Source: Macrolepiota albuminosa (taxonomy: Eukaryota > Basidiomycota > Agaricomycetes > Agaricales > Agaricaceae). From it: DNA of 64,000 nucleotides. Both the position numbers and the translations under genes were made by a program. This document shows, in pieces, positions 10,936-23,197 of this stretch. The stretch covers positions 248,001 to 312,000 of the forward strand of contig JAMWFC010000130.1 in NCBI GenBank assembly GCA_027475525.1, given 5' to 3'. A model generated the notes under the pieces. It saw only the letters and a program-made list of their open reading frames with translations, made no database searches and was not told the origin of the DNA. How positions within the stretch are numbered: position 1 is the stretch's first letter; each line of letters begins with the position of its first letter.

Positions 10936-12994
10936 GGAACCTGTGAGGTGCAACTTGGTACACCTTACTGTTGTGAGGCATCTGCATGGCATTGCCCTCT
11001 TTGTTGGCCTCGAAGGCCCTGGCTGCACAGGCTTCTTGCCTGACAAAAATAGTGTTGGTCACTGGCAACCAGTAGAATTGGAGAGACAACCCCACACCAA
11101 AGAATGAGTTCTGGCACTCAATTGTGTGATCTCAATAGATCACAACACTGAGCACATCAGAGATGCGCCCAGTCTCATCTTCAAGGAGGGCAGCTCCTTG
11201 TTTGGTGCTATCTTGTGCCTGACAGCCCATCTTAGCCTGTTGATTACTGTTGCACCACTTGCATGCCATACATTGTGCTGCAGTCTCATGCAGCACAGGG
11301 GATTCCATACGAGCCTCTTCAAGCTCCTCATACTAGTTATTATTGGAGGGCAGAGATGGCAGCCTCTCCAGCACAGAATTTTCTGAACATGGGTTCATTG
11401 CCCACACACACCAAGGATATCGAGCTAGAGGGCCCTCTACCAATACTGTGGATAAAAAGGGGATGTTAGCCCCTGGAACCCCTTTCAGGGCATCCTTGAG
11501 GAAGTGCATGTTGATGTATGTGTGCCCTTCTGGATGCTTACCCCAACAATTCTTTTGGGGTTGCAAGGCCTTAGCCTCAGTGGTCCCCAGAATGTGTGGT
11601 AGATACCATGGATAATGGTAACAAAAATGCAACCTCAGATGTGCCACTAGCAAGGCACTGAATTAGCTGGGGGCTGGCTGGAACAGGGACATCTTCATAG
11701 GGGAGGATGTCTTGTCCTAGGCCAGCCTTCTGGCCAGAAATGGCAATGCTCAACTGAGTCAAGTGGAAGGGCACATCCTCCACTCCTTGCCAACGTGCCC
11801 TTTTGCTAGAGTTGGTGTTCTGACTCAGAGATGTAGTCTGCCGCTTATGAGCAGCCGAAAGGGCAAGGAGATCAGTTTTGCACTGAGCGTGCATATGATC
11901 CATATCATCCTTCATCTAAATAATGAGAATAACAGCTTTTGCATCGCAGAGAAATAATAAGTCTGCAGGTATGTCATACCCGTTGTTCCCCAAACATTGG
12001 AGGAGAGTAGCCAGGACTAAGTCCTGGTTGAGACTAGGCTCAACAGCCCATGCTTTTCCTTTGTCATGTCGAGGACACAACTCTTTTTCCAAGCTGGGCT
12101 TGAGTTGGTGCAGCATCTCCAGCTGCTGTAACAAGAAGAGCCTGGCCAGGCTCTCCATCAGTGCTTTGGCCAGAGACTTGCTGCTTTGTTCTGTATTGAG
12201 AGCTTCTGTGCTCTCAGATGCCATTGTTGCCAGCATCAGAGATGATCTACATCTCTCTGGACTGTCAGCTAGCATTGTAGCCAACCTGGGAGGTCAATTT
12301 TTCTCCCTTGGTAGGCACCTCATATGAGGCACCATACTAGGGCATCGTGCCCCAAGCTCCCATCCAAGCCAGGGAGTATGGCATCATTGCTGGCACACCA
12401 GCTATGCCAGAATAGTATGCTGGGGCTATAAACTGAGAAAAAAGATGTGCCCCCATTGGCCCCTTTGCTAGTACAGAGGCAAGCTGCCTCCATTCTGATG
12501 TTGCTTGGAGGCTAAATAGCTCTCTGTACTGGACTTGCTGGGATTGGCCCTCAGCATGATGTGGCACATAAGCACCCTGTGCCATCTGATGAGGCGGAAA
12601 ACTGCCTATAGGTGTGTTCTGGGGCATAAGGTTGCCCTGCATAAGTTGTTGTGGTGGGTAGCCACTGATCACTGGCTGCTGCAGCAGGTAGCCTGCCACT
12701 GGTTGTTTCTGCTGCTGTGGGAAGCCCACAGCCTGTTGTGATTGTCCCTACTGGGGCACATTTTGGGTCAGTAGAGAAGCCATTTGCCCCCCCTTCAGCC
12801 AATGGTAAGACCAATGGCAAAAACTCAAACTGTTGCTGCTGCTGCTGCTGCTCACTGAGGTCCACAGGCATGTTGTCCATGGTTGAGAAAAAAAAGGAAA
12901 AAAAGAAATTTCAAATTTTAGACATGTCTCAGCCACAGTTGCTGACCAACTCAGCCAAGCCACAATCAGCACTGCTGATCAAATTATGCACTGG

Positions 12995-15889
12995 CATGCT
13001 TACCTAACTGATGTGGGTGCTTAACACCCTTCAACTCCAAATAGCAGTCAAGTGCCGCTAGCTTGGAGCAATGGGGGTATAGCTTCCATCTTGTGTCTCT
13101 GAGGGACCAACGTACCTCAAACTCAAGCATATTCTGCTCAGTCTACAAGTGCCCGATTATGCACTCAATGAACTGTTTGTCATCATCTCATGCTCCAAAG
13201 TCATAGGGGCCTGGAGTTGCCCTGTTAGGGAATAACACATCATCAGACATGCTATATAGTCACAACAGCAACATATGGAACTTTGGAATGATTTGTCGTT
13301 CCTGCAATGCCTGCAGCAGCTCCAGCATGTAGTTGGAGGTACTTGGCTCTGCATCTAGCATGCAGTATGGGCCTACCCATTTTGGGCAGAGTTTACTTGC
13401 CCATCTCTTGGGCAGCCTCAGTTTATATGTTGATAAATAGACCAATGCTCCCACTAATATAGATGGGTCTGTTCACCTATGATGATTGGTGTTTTTTGCC
13501 TGAAAGACTTGCATCTCGATGATGGAGTCATGCACTGCTGCAATATTCTTCAGGGCCTGCCTGGAAAACTTAACTACTTCTCGGTGGGCCATCACATCTG
13601 CATGAATTTTGTGCAGCATGGAAGGCATGTACCCTCCATTAAGCTCAAAGGGTGCATACTCTATAGCCTCTGAGATACTTATGTTAATCGCAACTCAGTG
13701 AATGGACACCAGTCTACCCAGTCTTGTTGATCAGGGTGAACAACTGCCCTCAGGATCTGGCCTATACTATGGTTGGCCCACTCAGCCTGCCCATCTATCT
13801 GAGGATGGAATGAAGTCAACATGAGGAGTCTAGATCATGACAGTTTGTGGAGTTCCCTCCACTATTGCAATGTGAATTTTGAGTCACGGTCACTTACAAT
13901 AGTACTAGGCAGCCCATGCAGCCTAACAATCTCCCTAAGGTAGATCCATGATAGCTCCTTAGCCATCAGCATTATTTGCACCAGTATAAAGTGCACCATG
14001 CTGGTCATGCAACATATCACCACCCAGAGGTAGTCAAATCCTCTTGACTTGGAAAAGGGACCTATAAAGTCCATTCCAATGGAATTTCAAGGCTTTACTA
14101 GCACCGGTAGCTGGTGCAGCTTCCCAGCAAGAGATCCAGGAGGCAGCTTTGCTCTCTGACATGCTGCACATGATGCACAGAACTTGGTAACCTCCTGGGC
14201 CATGCATGGCCACCAATTCCATCTATGGATGTATCCCAACATCCATGCAGCACCAAAGTGCCCCACCAGTGCATGGGCCTGGTCCAGTACTTGCATTACA
14301 ATAGTTTGCATATAGGGAAGGCAGACCACTGCCACTCCTTGATGGTTCTCCATTGTGATTAATCTATCAGGCCCCTGCCTGAACCGAGAATGATCATCAG
14401 AATTGGTGATTATCTCAGTGAAGAGGGAGTCATGTTCATACTCCTGCACCACTTCCATATGGAAGTCATCTTTCCCCAGGCTAGGTGGCTGGAATGAAGC
14501 CAATTTACCTTCTAGCATCTCAGCTAAAGTAAAGAGTTTATCAGAGTGCTCAGGTTCCCCAGGCAAGGCTAGTTCCATGGCTTCATGCTCCTTAAGCAGC
14601 TTGGCAGCTACATCCCGCTCCTCACGTGGCTTCCTGAGGCAAGTACTTTGCCTTTGTTCATCATCATGCATCGCGTGTACTTTCAGGGCATGTTACCTGA
14701 TCTCCTGGTACCAATGGAAAGATAGATTCTCCCCATCTGAGTCTATACAGCAGTCTGCCCACACATACTTGTGAGGCTCATGAGCCTCCCCAACTACATT
14801 ACTTTCAAAGTAGCGAGACAAGCAGTCTGCCACTTTATTGAGTTCTTTAACATAGGTGATGTTAAACTGATATCTTGACATGTAGTCAATCCAACATTGC
14901 TGACACAGCGACAAGTTCACCTGAGTTTTGAAGAACTCAAGCGTCTTGTGATGAGTAATGATATGGATGGGGTATCCCATCAGCTTATCCTCCCACTTGA
15001 GGAGGGCCTCAAGTATGGCTAGGGTCTCTAGCTTGTGCACAGCATAGTTTTGCTGGCCGGTCATGAACTTTTTTGACATAAACACTGCTGGACAGCACGT
15101 CTACCAGCTACTCCCCTGGCCATACATGGCACCAACACCTGTCTTAGATGCATGACAAATAAGCCAAATAGGCTCGTCCCATCTAGGGTCAATTGGTTGA
15201 ATAACTGGAGTCTTTGTACAGATCTGTTTGACCATTTCGAAGCACCACTGGTGCAGCAGCCTCCAATTGAACAGTGACCTGTTCTGCATCATGGCCATGA
15301 GTGGCCTAGTATAGGCAGTAACATCAGGCAAAAAGCTTGATATATAGTTGACAAGGCCAATGAACTATTGGATGTCATTGTAGTTTTGTGGTGTGCACCA
15401 CTCCTGAATGTGGTTGAGCTTGTCCTGATTAGGGTGTATACCCTGCTCATCAGTGACATGCCCTAGGCAGTCTATATTTTGAGCGTAAAGCTCACACTTT
15501 TTCCATTTCAAGTATAACTTGTACTTGTGTAGTTGTTTGAATACGACTCTGAGGTGCTGCTCATGCTCCTCCATGGAATCTAAATAGACATGCATAAAGC
15601 ATCCTATCACATCTCGAAATATAGAGGTCATTAACCTCTGAAAGGTTGCAGGGGCATTACAGTCCCCAATCTGCATTATGTTGCTTGTAAATGTGCCCAT
15701 GATTGATGCAAACACAGTTTTGGGTACATCTTTGGTGCAAATGTGCACCTGCTCATAGGTGTCAGTAAGATCAATTTTTGAGCAATACTTTACTTGAGCC
15801 ATGTCTTCCTGGATCACCTCCTAATCTTGTAAAGGAGTTATATCCTTTATAGTATTATCATTGCGCTGACATGCATCAAGAGCTGTTTG
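12995..15889 (-). pseudogene. Gypsy G2 pol: RT, RNase H, integrase (decayed)
   Basis: Reading the minus strand from 15889 down: reverse transcriptase (YCSKIDLTDTYEQVHI, then TVFASIMGTFTSNIMQIGD, 15580-15810); the catalytic YLDD region is degraded to YLDSMEEHEQH near 15560-15600. It continues through WKKCELYAQNIDCLGH and GIHPNQDKL. RNase H follows (14693-15331: WLICHASKTGVGAMYGQG, SKKFMTGQQNYAVHKLETLA), then the integrase zinc region (HALVGHFGAAW and CASCAACQRAK near 14140-14280), the integrase core (MDFIGPFSKSRGFDYLWVV, 13990-14074; STIVSDRDSKF) and the C-terminal domain (VYLSTYKLRLPKRWASKL, 13380-13450). CpG loss and R-to-C/W/Q/stop changes are common. The N-terminal part of RT continues at 23822-24266, beyond the G3 insertion. 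Confidence 0.92.
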
Positions 15890-15894
15890 AAGGG

Positions 15895-16067
15895 TGTAAC
15901 GGAGTCATCCATGTTCTTAGCGTCAATGACGCTATAATCATTTAGTAGAGTATTACGTAAGATAACATCTTGTTTTCACTCTAAGTACTAGTCAATCCGA
16001 TACTGCGGTCTGATTTAGCACTTGTGTGATACACACAAGATAGTTCTAACCCGTAACTACGGTTACA
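15895..16067 (+). repeat. 5' LTR of G3
   Basis: It starts TGTAACGGAG and ends ACTACGGTTACA. It contains the perfect inverted repeat TAGCGTCA-A-TGACGCTA with one mismatch in the 3' LTR. It is followed by TTTTTTTAAATC as in G1. Confidence 0.95.
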
Positions 16068-16178
16068 TTTTTTTAAATCTTCTGCTATCGGCTTTCGACT
16101 CTAGGCTTGTTACTGACTAGGCAACTATCATCAAAACCTCTCGATTCTCTGTTGGCATCACGTTGAGAACGTGCTTCC

Positions 16179-18694
16179 ATGACTGGCTCTCTTGATCTGG
16201 ATCCTCCATTCCCAGCTGCAGACGCAGGTGACTTACCTGTGCTTCAAGCTGTGAAGACACAATCTGCATCAGCATACCAACCTCTGCCAAAGCGGGACAA
16301 AAAGATTCCTCGTGATATCAGCGCGAGCTTTGGAATGCCTGGTGGGCTATCCGTATCACGGATGATGTCCATTGTACGACCTGGTGGTAAACCAGGAGAG
16401 AGATCCGTGGTCTCAGGAGTGTCGCTGCCAGCAAGCCAAATGCCTTCATTGATGTATCTGGTATTGCCTGAGAGCTCGTCAGCTCATTCTGAGGGTCAAC
16501 CGGATATTACCCAGTACTTGGAAATGGTACAAGGCAGCGTGTTTGTGCATAGTACCCCCTTCTGGACTGCACCTACTGAACGGCTGTTGGAATATGTGGC
16601 CGATGTGGCTACTGAACCGGGACTGTCATCATTGACAACACAAGGACAGGCGCAAGGACCAGCAATAGTGGTCAGTAGGGAGGACAACAATGTCGTAAGG
16701 TTGGAAAAGGCGTCAACAGCGCCTGGAAATCCAGAGTTGCACAGATGGGCCGGCAAACAGCCGCAAGTGAGGCATGATGGCCTTACTCCAGCCGACTCAG
16801 TAGAATGTGAGATGAGTGTGCGCAGACAAGCGCCATTAATCGTGGACGCGATGGAATTGCTCAATGCGCCTTGTCAGGCTAATGAGTCTCAGCAAGACTA
16901 CGTTCGGTGTCAGAACGCTGCAAACCGTCAACGCATTGTTAGCGGAGTGCCTCAGCAGGCATTGTCTGAGGTGGAGACTGTCGGTGTCAGAACGCTGCAA
17001 ACCGTCAACGCATTGTTAGCGGAGTGCCTCAGCAGGCATTGTCTGAGGTGGAGACTGTAACAACGACTCCGGCAGAGCCAGAGGCACTACTTGCAGTGCA
17101 GGAGGTTAAGACACCTCGTAAGCAAGTTACAATCAAGGAGGAGGTGGACGAAGTCCACATTCTTGAGGAGCAAACGCGACCATGACACGTAGTGCGACGC
17201 ATCCACCTAGTGGACAACTGGAATGAACGCGTCAATTACCAGAGGATACGCAACCAGGACTTGCGCGATCATGGTGAGTCGTTAATTGACGACCAGGGAG
17301 TAGTCTTTGAAGGGTGTGAGGGTGTAATGCCTGTCGATGACATGTGGCAACAATTCACGGCTCAGACTGCTGAACTGGACAGAGATTCAGGTGGTAGTGA
17401 TGAGAGTAGTGGTCACTACAAATGGGGGGAGCCAAGTCGTCGCAATAACGACGGTGGAGGTTGTGATCGCAAAAATAATGATTGAGACAATAATAATTGT
17501 CGTAATAGTGGAAGGCAGACTGGTGGAGCACCAGCGGAGCCACAAGTAGGGTGGCAGCCCACCCCACGGCCAGAACGAACGGCCAATGAACACCTGTTTC
17601 GCAGTCCTCGGGCATTTCCAATGCCCGCACCTCATGAATTGCATGAAACTATACTGGGAATGAATGAAGCGGTCAGGATCCATATGGATCATATGCATGA
17701 CCGCCTCACTCGTCTGGTGGATGACTCCCTTGGAGTCAGATTTAAGTTTCCTGCTGGGGTAAGTCCCCATAAATCCGATGGTAAGCACATACGTGCGTAC
17801 GCTGGAGGACATAGGTTCTCTCAACTGAAGGACTGGGCCATGGACGTGTGCTACCACCTCGCAGCCTGCTGCTATGGTGGAGACAACATGGACCAGGAGA
17901 GGATATTCGTGCTACACAAATTTATGGAGGGAGAGGCTCAGAATTGGTTCTGTTGCCATGTTCTCCACATTAATCGCGACAAACCACATTGGACATTTAA
18001 AAAAGTCCTGATAGGACTGTACAATCGTTTTGTCAACACTGCTACAATGCAGGAAGCTCGTGATGCCTTTAGAAAGGCAGTGTATGACGCTAAGACTGGT
18101 GTCCAGACCTTTTATGATGACCTGGTGGGTCATGCACAGAATATGGCTGTCTATCCAGACGAATATACTATACGCGAGACATTCCTGGACGGAATACCCG
18201 CAGACATGAGGAGAGCGTTGATACGTGACAACAATTTGTCTCCGGAGGTCAATACTGTGACCGAATTCTTGGCGTATGCCATCCGTTATGAGCAGTCAAC
18301 ACGGACGGCGAACCATTATGAGCAGCGGAGTTCCCGCCGAGGAACTGTGAACCGTCAGGCAGTGAAGGTGGGAACCTTCCTGGCCAAACGTACGGAGATG
18401 GAGAACAATCGCAACCCGCGATTCATTGTTTGCAAGACAATTCCTGGAGGCCAACGGCCTCAATCAAAGCCTGCTGGACAATTGCCAGTGAAGGATAGCC
18501 GACCCTTTTTGGGTCAGAATCAAGTAGCACCGAGAGAAGTGGTGGTGCCTGCAGCGTGTATGACGGGCAAACCCGCTGGAGTTCCAGGAGCGGCCCAGAG
18601 AAGGCCTGCAGGGGATCCCTCAGCATGCTACAATTGTGGCAGGAGCAAACATTTCGCTAAGGAATGCCCCGCCCCTCCTAAGGCACACATCTGA
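16179..18694 (+). pseudogene. gag of G3 (nearly intact)
   Basis: The start is ATG at 16179 (MTGSLDLDPPF). If the 77-base duplication at 16981-17057 is collapsed, one frame runs to 18694, broken only by TGA codons at 17183, 17483 and 18692. Each sits where an arginine CGA could have been. The capsid-like core is at 17640-18330 (SQLKDWAMDVC, GEAQNWF, TFYDDLVGHAQNMAVY, EFLAYAIRYEQS). A zinc knuckle CYNCGRSKHFAKEC (C-x2-C-x4-H-x4-C) is at 18628-18669. The N-terminal 450 residues are rich in Pro, Ser and Glu and look disordered. Gag packages the element RNA in the particle. As the sequence stands the stops would prevent full-length product. Confidence 0.9.
16904..17057. repeat. 77-base tandem duplication
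   Basis: Identical copies at 16904-16980 and 16981-17057 inside gag. Removing one copy restores the gag frame past 17060. Confidence 0.95.
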
Positions 18695-19447
18695 GCGGCC
18701 CATACGGCTGCGGCACCGAGTGATGTCGTCAGTGACGACGAAGACGATGAGGTCGTTGACGACACGAAGGAGGAGCCGCAAGTAGAGGCTGACAGGTCGG
18801 AAGTGGATGATGCCAAGAGCGTCCAGATTGATGGCGACGAATACGTTGCAGTGGATGTGTACGACAGCGACTATTATGCTCGTGAAGACAAGGAAGAACA
18901 CCTGTTTGCACTGACTGAGTCCCGTGGAGATCAGCGCATCCAAATGAGACGCGTAACCCTGCAGAAGGCAACTAATAAGTTGCACAGGCCACGCTATACT
19001 CCTGAGGAGAAGGAGTGCCTGGTCACGTATGTGGATGTTAATGGACATCCGGCATGGACGTTGTGGGACTCCGGGAGTACTACTACGGGCATTACACCCC
19101 AGTTTGCTCACGTCAACGCGATTCGCATTTATGAACTGGAGGAGCCGCTGATGCTCCAGCTGGGGACTGTAGGGAGTCGTGCCATGGTGCAGTTTGGCGT
19201 GGAAGTGAGAGTAAAGACGTCAGGGACGTTGACAAAAGAGTATGTGGATATAGCGAATTTTGATCGCTACGACATGATTATCGGTACGCCGTTCATGTGT
19301 AAGAACAAGGTGTCGCTGGATTTCATGAACGACATGGTCGTTGTGAATGGTACGCCTTTGAAGGTGGAGAAAGTGGTGCTGAACAACACAGATGGTCGTT
19401 TGAGGCGCTATTGCGCAACTGAAAAGTGGCGTGGTGAGCGCAACTGA
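18695..19447 (+). pseudogene. Aspartic protease region of G3
   Basis: It continues in the gag frame after the TGA at 18692, so gag and protease were probably one polyprotein. The retropepsin active-site motif is LWDSGSTTTGI (19060-19095), with the second conserved segment YDMIIGTPFM (19270-19300). The segment before it (18700-18950) is acidic. The frame meets TGA at 19445, again a possible CGA. In the family the enzyme cuts the Gag-Pol polyprotein in the particle. Confidence 0.85.
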
Positions 19448-20293
19448 CTAGATGGTTGCAGGAGAGCGACTGTACAGGAGGTGGAGGACAAACAGGTCCC
19501 ACCAAAAAGCCTGCCGGCAGACTCGCTGGCTATACTGATGTCTGAGGAAGAGTTTCAAGGAACTCTGAAGAAGGGAAAGCACCCGGATGTGACTGGGTGT
19601 ACCAATGGAAAGCCTAAACAGGCTGTGCAGTGCAAGAATGAGCATAGTAAACGCGTGGTGGAGTCGCTGGAATGCCAGCCAATGGAAAGCCTAAACAGGC
19701 TGTGCAGTGCAAGAATGAGCATAGTAAACGCGTGGTGGAGTCGCTGGAATGCCAGCTGACTAGCTCTCGAGTGAAGGTTGAGGATCTCGTCAAGGACAAG
19801 GTATACAGTACGATGGGAACTGTGGGTAGCACTAGGTCGCTAATGGATTGACCAGTGCCTCGGCCAGGAGTGCAATGGGTGTATGACCCACGAATGCCAT
19901 GGGAGTGGAATGAGTTGGTAGCGTCAATGGTGACACAGGCTATGGGAGGGGTGCAGGCGACCCAGACGGGAGAAGTGTACCATCACGCACGAGAGGATGA
20001 GATTTCCGAAACATCGGATATTGTATTTGACGGACTCTCGCTGAAAGCGAGAAGCGTGCAGTCGTCGGCGAATACGACAAGGAAACAACCGGTTGTAAGG
20101 TTGAATCCAGGAGGTCTCGCAGAGGAGCACGTACGTGCCTTATGGGAGCGATTTGAACCAAAGGTTCAACCGTGTATAGCACGCGTATCCAAAGGGAAAG
20201 GTAAGGTGATTGCGCCAGCAATGGCAACTGGAGTTTGCTGATATCGTCAATGGAACAAAGGAAGAGCTTCCTCTGTGGCGGGAGGTTAATCAT
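19448..20293 (+). pseudogene. Pol linker and start of reverse transcriptase of G3
   Basis: The frame reads on after the TGA at 19445 (LDGCRRATVQEVEDKQVPPK), through a 77-base duplication at 19679, past a TGA at 19849, to VIAPAMATG near 20235. The last segment, EFADIVNGTKEELPLWREVN, is in another frame and matches EFSDMVNGTKEELPPWQEVN of G2 at 23990-24060, which leads into the G2 reverse transcriptase. The sequence then enters the gap. The frame change near 20200 could be an indel or a programmed shift. Confidence 0.75.
19602..19755. repeat. 77-base tandem duplication
   Basis: Identical copies at 19602-19678 and 19679-19755. Collapse joins ESLECQ to LTSSRVKVED in one frame. Confidence 0.95.
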
Positions 20294-20393
20294 NNNNNNN
20301 NNNNNNNNNNNNNNNNNNNNNNNNNNNNNNNNNNNNNNNNNNNNNNNNNNNNNNNNNNNNNNNNNNNNNNNNNNNNNNNNNNNNNNNNNNNNN
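20294..20393. other. Assembly gap of 100 N
   Basis: Exactly 100 N. The round number suggests a gap of unknown true size. It falls at the start of the reverse transcriptase of G3; sequence on the far side belongs to the accessory ORF, so about 3 kb of pol may be missing. Confidence 0.95.
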
Positions 20394-22809
20394 GCTGGAC
20401 ACGTATGGTACGGCACAAAGCGGGCTCCCGTACAACGTATGACACGTACCGTTGTGATGCCCTACCCTGGTTGTCACGGCCAGCTGCGTCGTATCCGACG
20501 TATGCGGGTGTGGTGACGGGGTCGCCGTCAGTACCATGGGTGCACCGGCCCGTGGAAGAGCCATATGGGGAGCCTGCGCCACAAGCGCAGATTGTAGCTG
20601 GGTCAGACGTGCTGTTGGGCAGACTGGAAGCAGCGGAACAGCCAGTCCCTGCAACTGCGTCCTTCCTGCAGGACAGTTTGGCTGTGATGGTGATGGAGGG
20701 GCTGCTCGACCAGATCAAGCTGATGAAGAGGCAGCACGTCGCAGCGCTGGAGCAGATCAAACGCGCATCTAAGCGCAAAATTGCCACGAGTGAGGAATCG
20801 ACTGCTGAGGTCAAGAGGGCTAGATATCAGCCCAGTCGACTGGTCGACCCTCCACAGGCAAGGATGCCATCGGAAGCGCAATTTGCACGCCATGAGCAGC
20901 CTGCTCAGCCCATGGCTTCGTCATCGCGGTTATCCAAGTCAGGCCCGCAGGCCTCTTCAGAGTCGCTGGCTGCCGTCAGTGAACCCTTGGCAGGTCTGTC
21001 CCTGGGTCAGCGGGAAGCTGCATCATCTTGGGCCCCATCTAGGGGGTCCAAAACCGTCGCTGTGGCGCCAAGAGCGCCCACTACCGCTGTTCCTCGAGCT
21101 GAGCCTGGGGGAAAAACTCTGGCGCGAAATGTGCCTGTCCCCCTGGTGGCTCAGCCATCATTTGGATCTTCCACCCCAGTCAAGTCAGGGTCAGTACACC
21201 AACGTCGAGGCCGTAAGCCTCCTCTTGATGCCTCCAAGCTGGAGGTGATAGAGTTCCCGGCTGGCATTCCCGCACAGGCCGGGAAGGTCTCAATGTTGTT
21301 TTTGTTGCCTGTTACCATGCCTGCACCGCAGGCACACTTTCCCGTGGTCGTCTTGACCACCGACCCTCGCTCTCCCGAGCAATATGACGGTCTGGTGGTG
21401 ACCTCAAAGAATCGTCCCATGCCTAAAAAAGGCAAAGCACCCGTGGCCTCCTTATCCGACGAGAGCGACTATGGAGAGTCGAGCTTGGAGCATGAGGAGG
21501 AGGCAGAGGAAGGGAAATCGGTGGCGGACCAATTTCAGCGAGTATCGTGCAATAAGCGCATTGCAAAGAAGAAGGCAATTCACGCCAAAGAGCTGCAGGC
21601 CCTCAAGCAGAGGTCCGAGGATGAGTTCTTGGGGAGAATCCCCGATGGATTGGGAGTGAAGGTGTGGGGACCGCTCAATATCAAGCAAACAAATTTGTGC
21701 TTCAGGGGAGCACCCAGCCACTGCACGTATTATTCGTACCATTTGAATACCGTGCTGTTGGGAGCCGAGGCCAACCAGGCAGCGGCATATGAGTTTTCAT
21801 CTGGGCACCGTGCTGGCGTTGTTTACAAGTATTCCCCTCGTGGCCTGCCGCACACGCCATTAGAGCTGGATTGGCTCTACAAATATTATTCGAACGAGCA
21901 TGCTCCCCGTCGCAAATGGGTTACTGCCTACCTCCTCATCACGGAGCTTCAGATGTTCACCCAGCGAACCAATGAGTCATTACATGACCGAACAATGATG
22001 CTCCTGATGAAGGACCCGCACTATCAAAACCTCGTCAACCCAGCCCAGGGGACAGATGACCTTGCACTCGTCGAGCGCTGACACATTCCAGGGCACTTTC
22101 TGCGCACGAAGGAAGACGGATCGACCACGCTGTGCATAATGCGTGCCCAAGACCCTTCCACTCTGTTTGACCTGGATCAGCTTGCACAGTACGCGCTGAT
22201 CCTTGGTCATCCGGGGTTGGAAAACATGTATCAAGGCATTGCAGTCGACCATGCCTACCGTATGTACTGGTGAACCCTCTTCGGGTTCGCCTTGTGCCGA
22301 GCCCTTTGCGCTAACAGTGCAGCCAAGCCTGTGATCATGCGGCGCATGACCCTCGTCATGGCCTGCCCGGTTCTTTACCGTGAGGCTATTGCCTCTTATG
22401 ATGCCATGTTCCCAGACCAGCCGTTTGAGCCCCAAAGAGGGCACCAGCTGGAACTTCATCCCGTGCACATACCAGACGACTTTGCACAGAACTTTTCCGA
22501 CGACAACGCGTTACGTGTCTTACTGCACAACCGGATACCTGCCAACTGGGTGGACCACACCTATACATATGGAGTGGTCTTCCTGGAGCAGCAATTCCAT
22601 GCCCCTACGATGTCTATAGACATCTTTCGCGACATCGATGACGAGCGCATGGAGCGCTTGAATAAATACGGCACCCCCCCCCGCAATCCCACAATGGGAT
22701 GGATGGCGGGAGATGACCGAAGATGATCATTATTGTCTTATGTTCAAGCACGACGAGGAAAGTCGTCTTCCCGTAAACCCCGAGGCCAATGGCCTCTACT
22801 ATCTCATTG

Positions 22810-22963
22810 GCATGGACCCGAACCAGGTCCGCCTCCTAAAACGCACGGCAGCGCATGACCTGCCCACCTCTGACATGGACCCAGGCGCATGGACCCGAAC
22901 CAGGTCCGCCTCCTAAAACGCACGGCAGCGCATGACCTGCCCACCTCTGACATGGACCCAGGC
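22810..22963. repeat. 77-base tandem duplication
   Basis: Identical copies at 22810-22886 and 22887-22963 in the accessory ORF. The second copy shifts the frame. Confidence 0.95.
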
Positions 22964-23043
22964 CAGGTCAATCTCCTGTCATGCACGGCAGAGCAGGGTA
23001 CGCTCTCCACCACAGCTTTAGCGATTAACGTCGCACTAACAGA

Positions 23044-23197
23044 GCCTATGGTGGTAGACATGCCTGCAGTCGAGGGGCCTATAACCCCACCAAGGATGGA
23101 ATTGGCGCCTCCCCCTCCGAGCCTATGGTGGTAGACATGCCTGCAGTCGAGGGGCCTATAACCCCACCGAGGATGGAATTGGCACCTCCCCCTCCCG
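23044..23197. repeat. Imperfect 77-base tandem duplication
   Basis: The period is 77 (23044 and 23121), but the copies differ at two internal positions (CAA/CGA and GCG/GCA) and at the last few bases. It is the only imperfect member of the set. It may be two haplotype versions of one overlap, or a real tandem repeat. Confidence 0.8.

Larger units (their letters stand above)
9251..12902 (-). pseudogene. Accessory 3' ORF of gypsy element G2 (decayed)
   Basis: It follows the integrase region on the minus strand, between pol and the 3' LTR. It is the counterpart of the 3' ORF of G3. Near 9900-10030 it reads ALDYLGSYTFLYRRSEMPNM then CSLFGF, against LAQYALILGHPGLENMYQG and TLFGF in G3. Near 9640-9850 it has GLYKEAIAKYE, LLHNQIP and VDHTYTYEV, against VLYREAIASYD, LLHNRIP and VDHTYTYGV. 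Near 11820 it has KRARWQ, against KRARYQ. The N-terminal end (12551-12880) begins MDNMPVDLSE and has a short polyglutamine run. Many stops are present, and a solo LTR splits it at 10360-10935. No known domain, signal peptide or membrane segment is visible. Confidence 0.75.

Noticed and set aside
12826..12852. TGCTGC repeat read as a trinucleotide expansion
   Set aside because: It encodes a short glutamine run in the decayed accessory ORF. The length is ordinary.
20200..20293. Programmed frameshift between protease and RT in G3
   Set aside because: A simple indel explains it equally well, since the copy has decayed and the next 100 bases are unknown. No slippery heptamer is evident.
23044..23197. 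A genuine tandem repeat in the accessory ORF
   Set aside because: Its period is also 77. It was grouped with the artefact set, but the two internal differences leave this one open.
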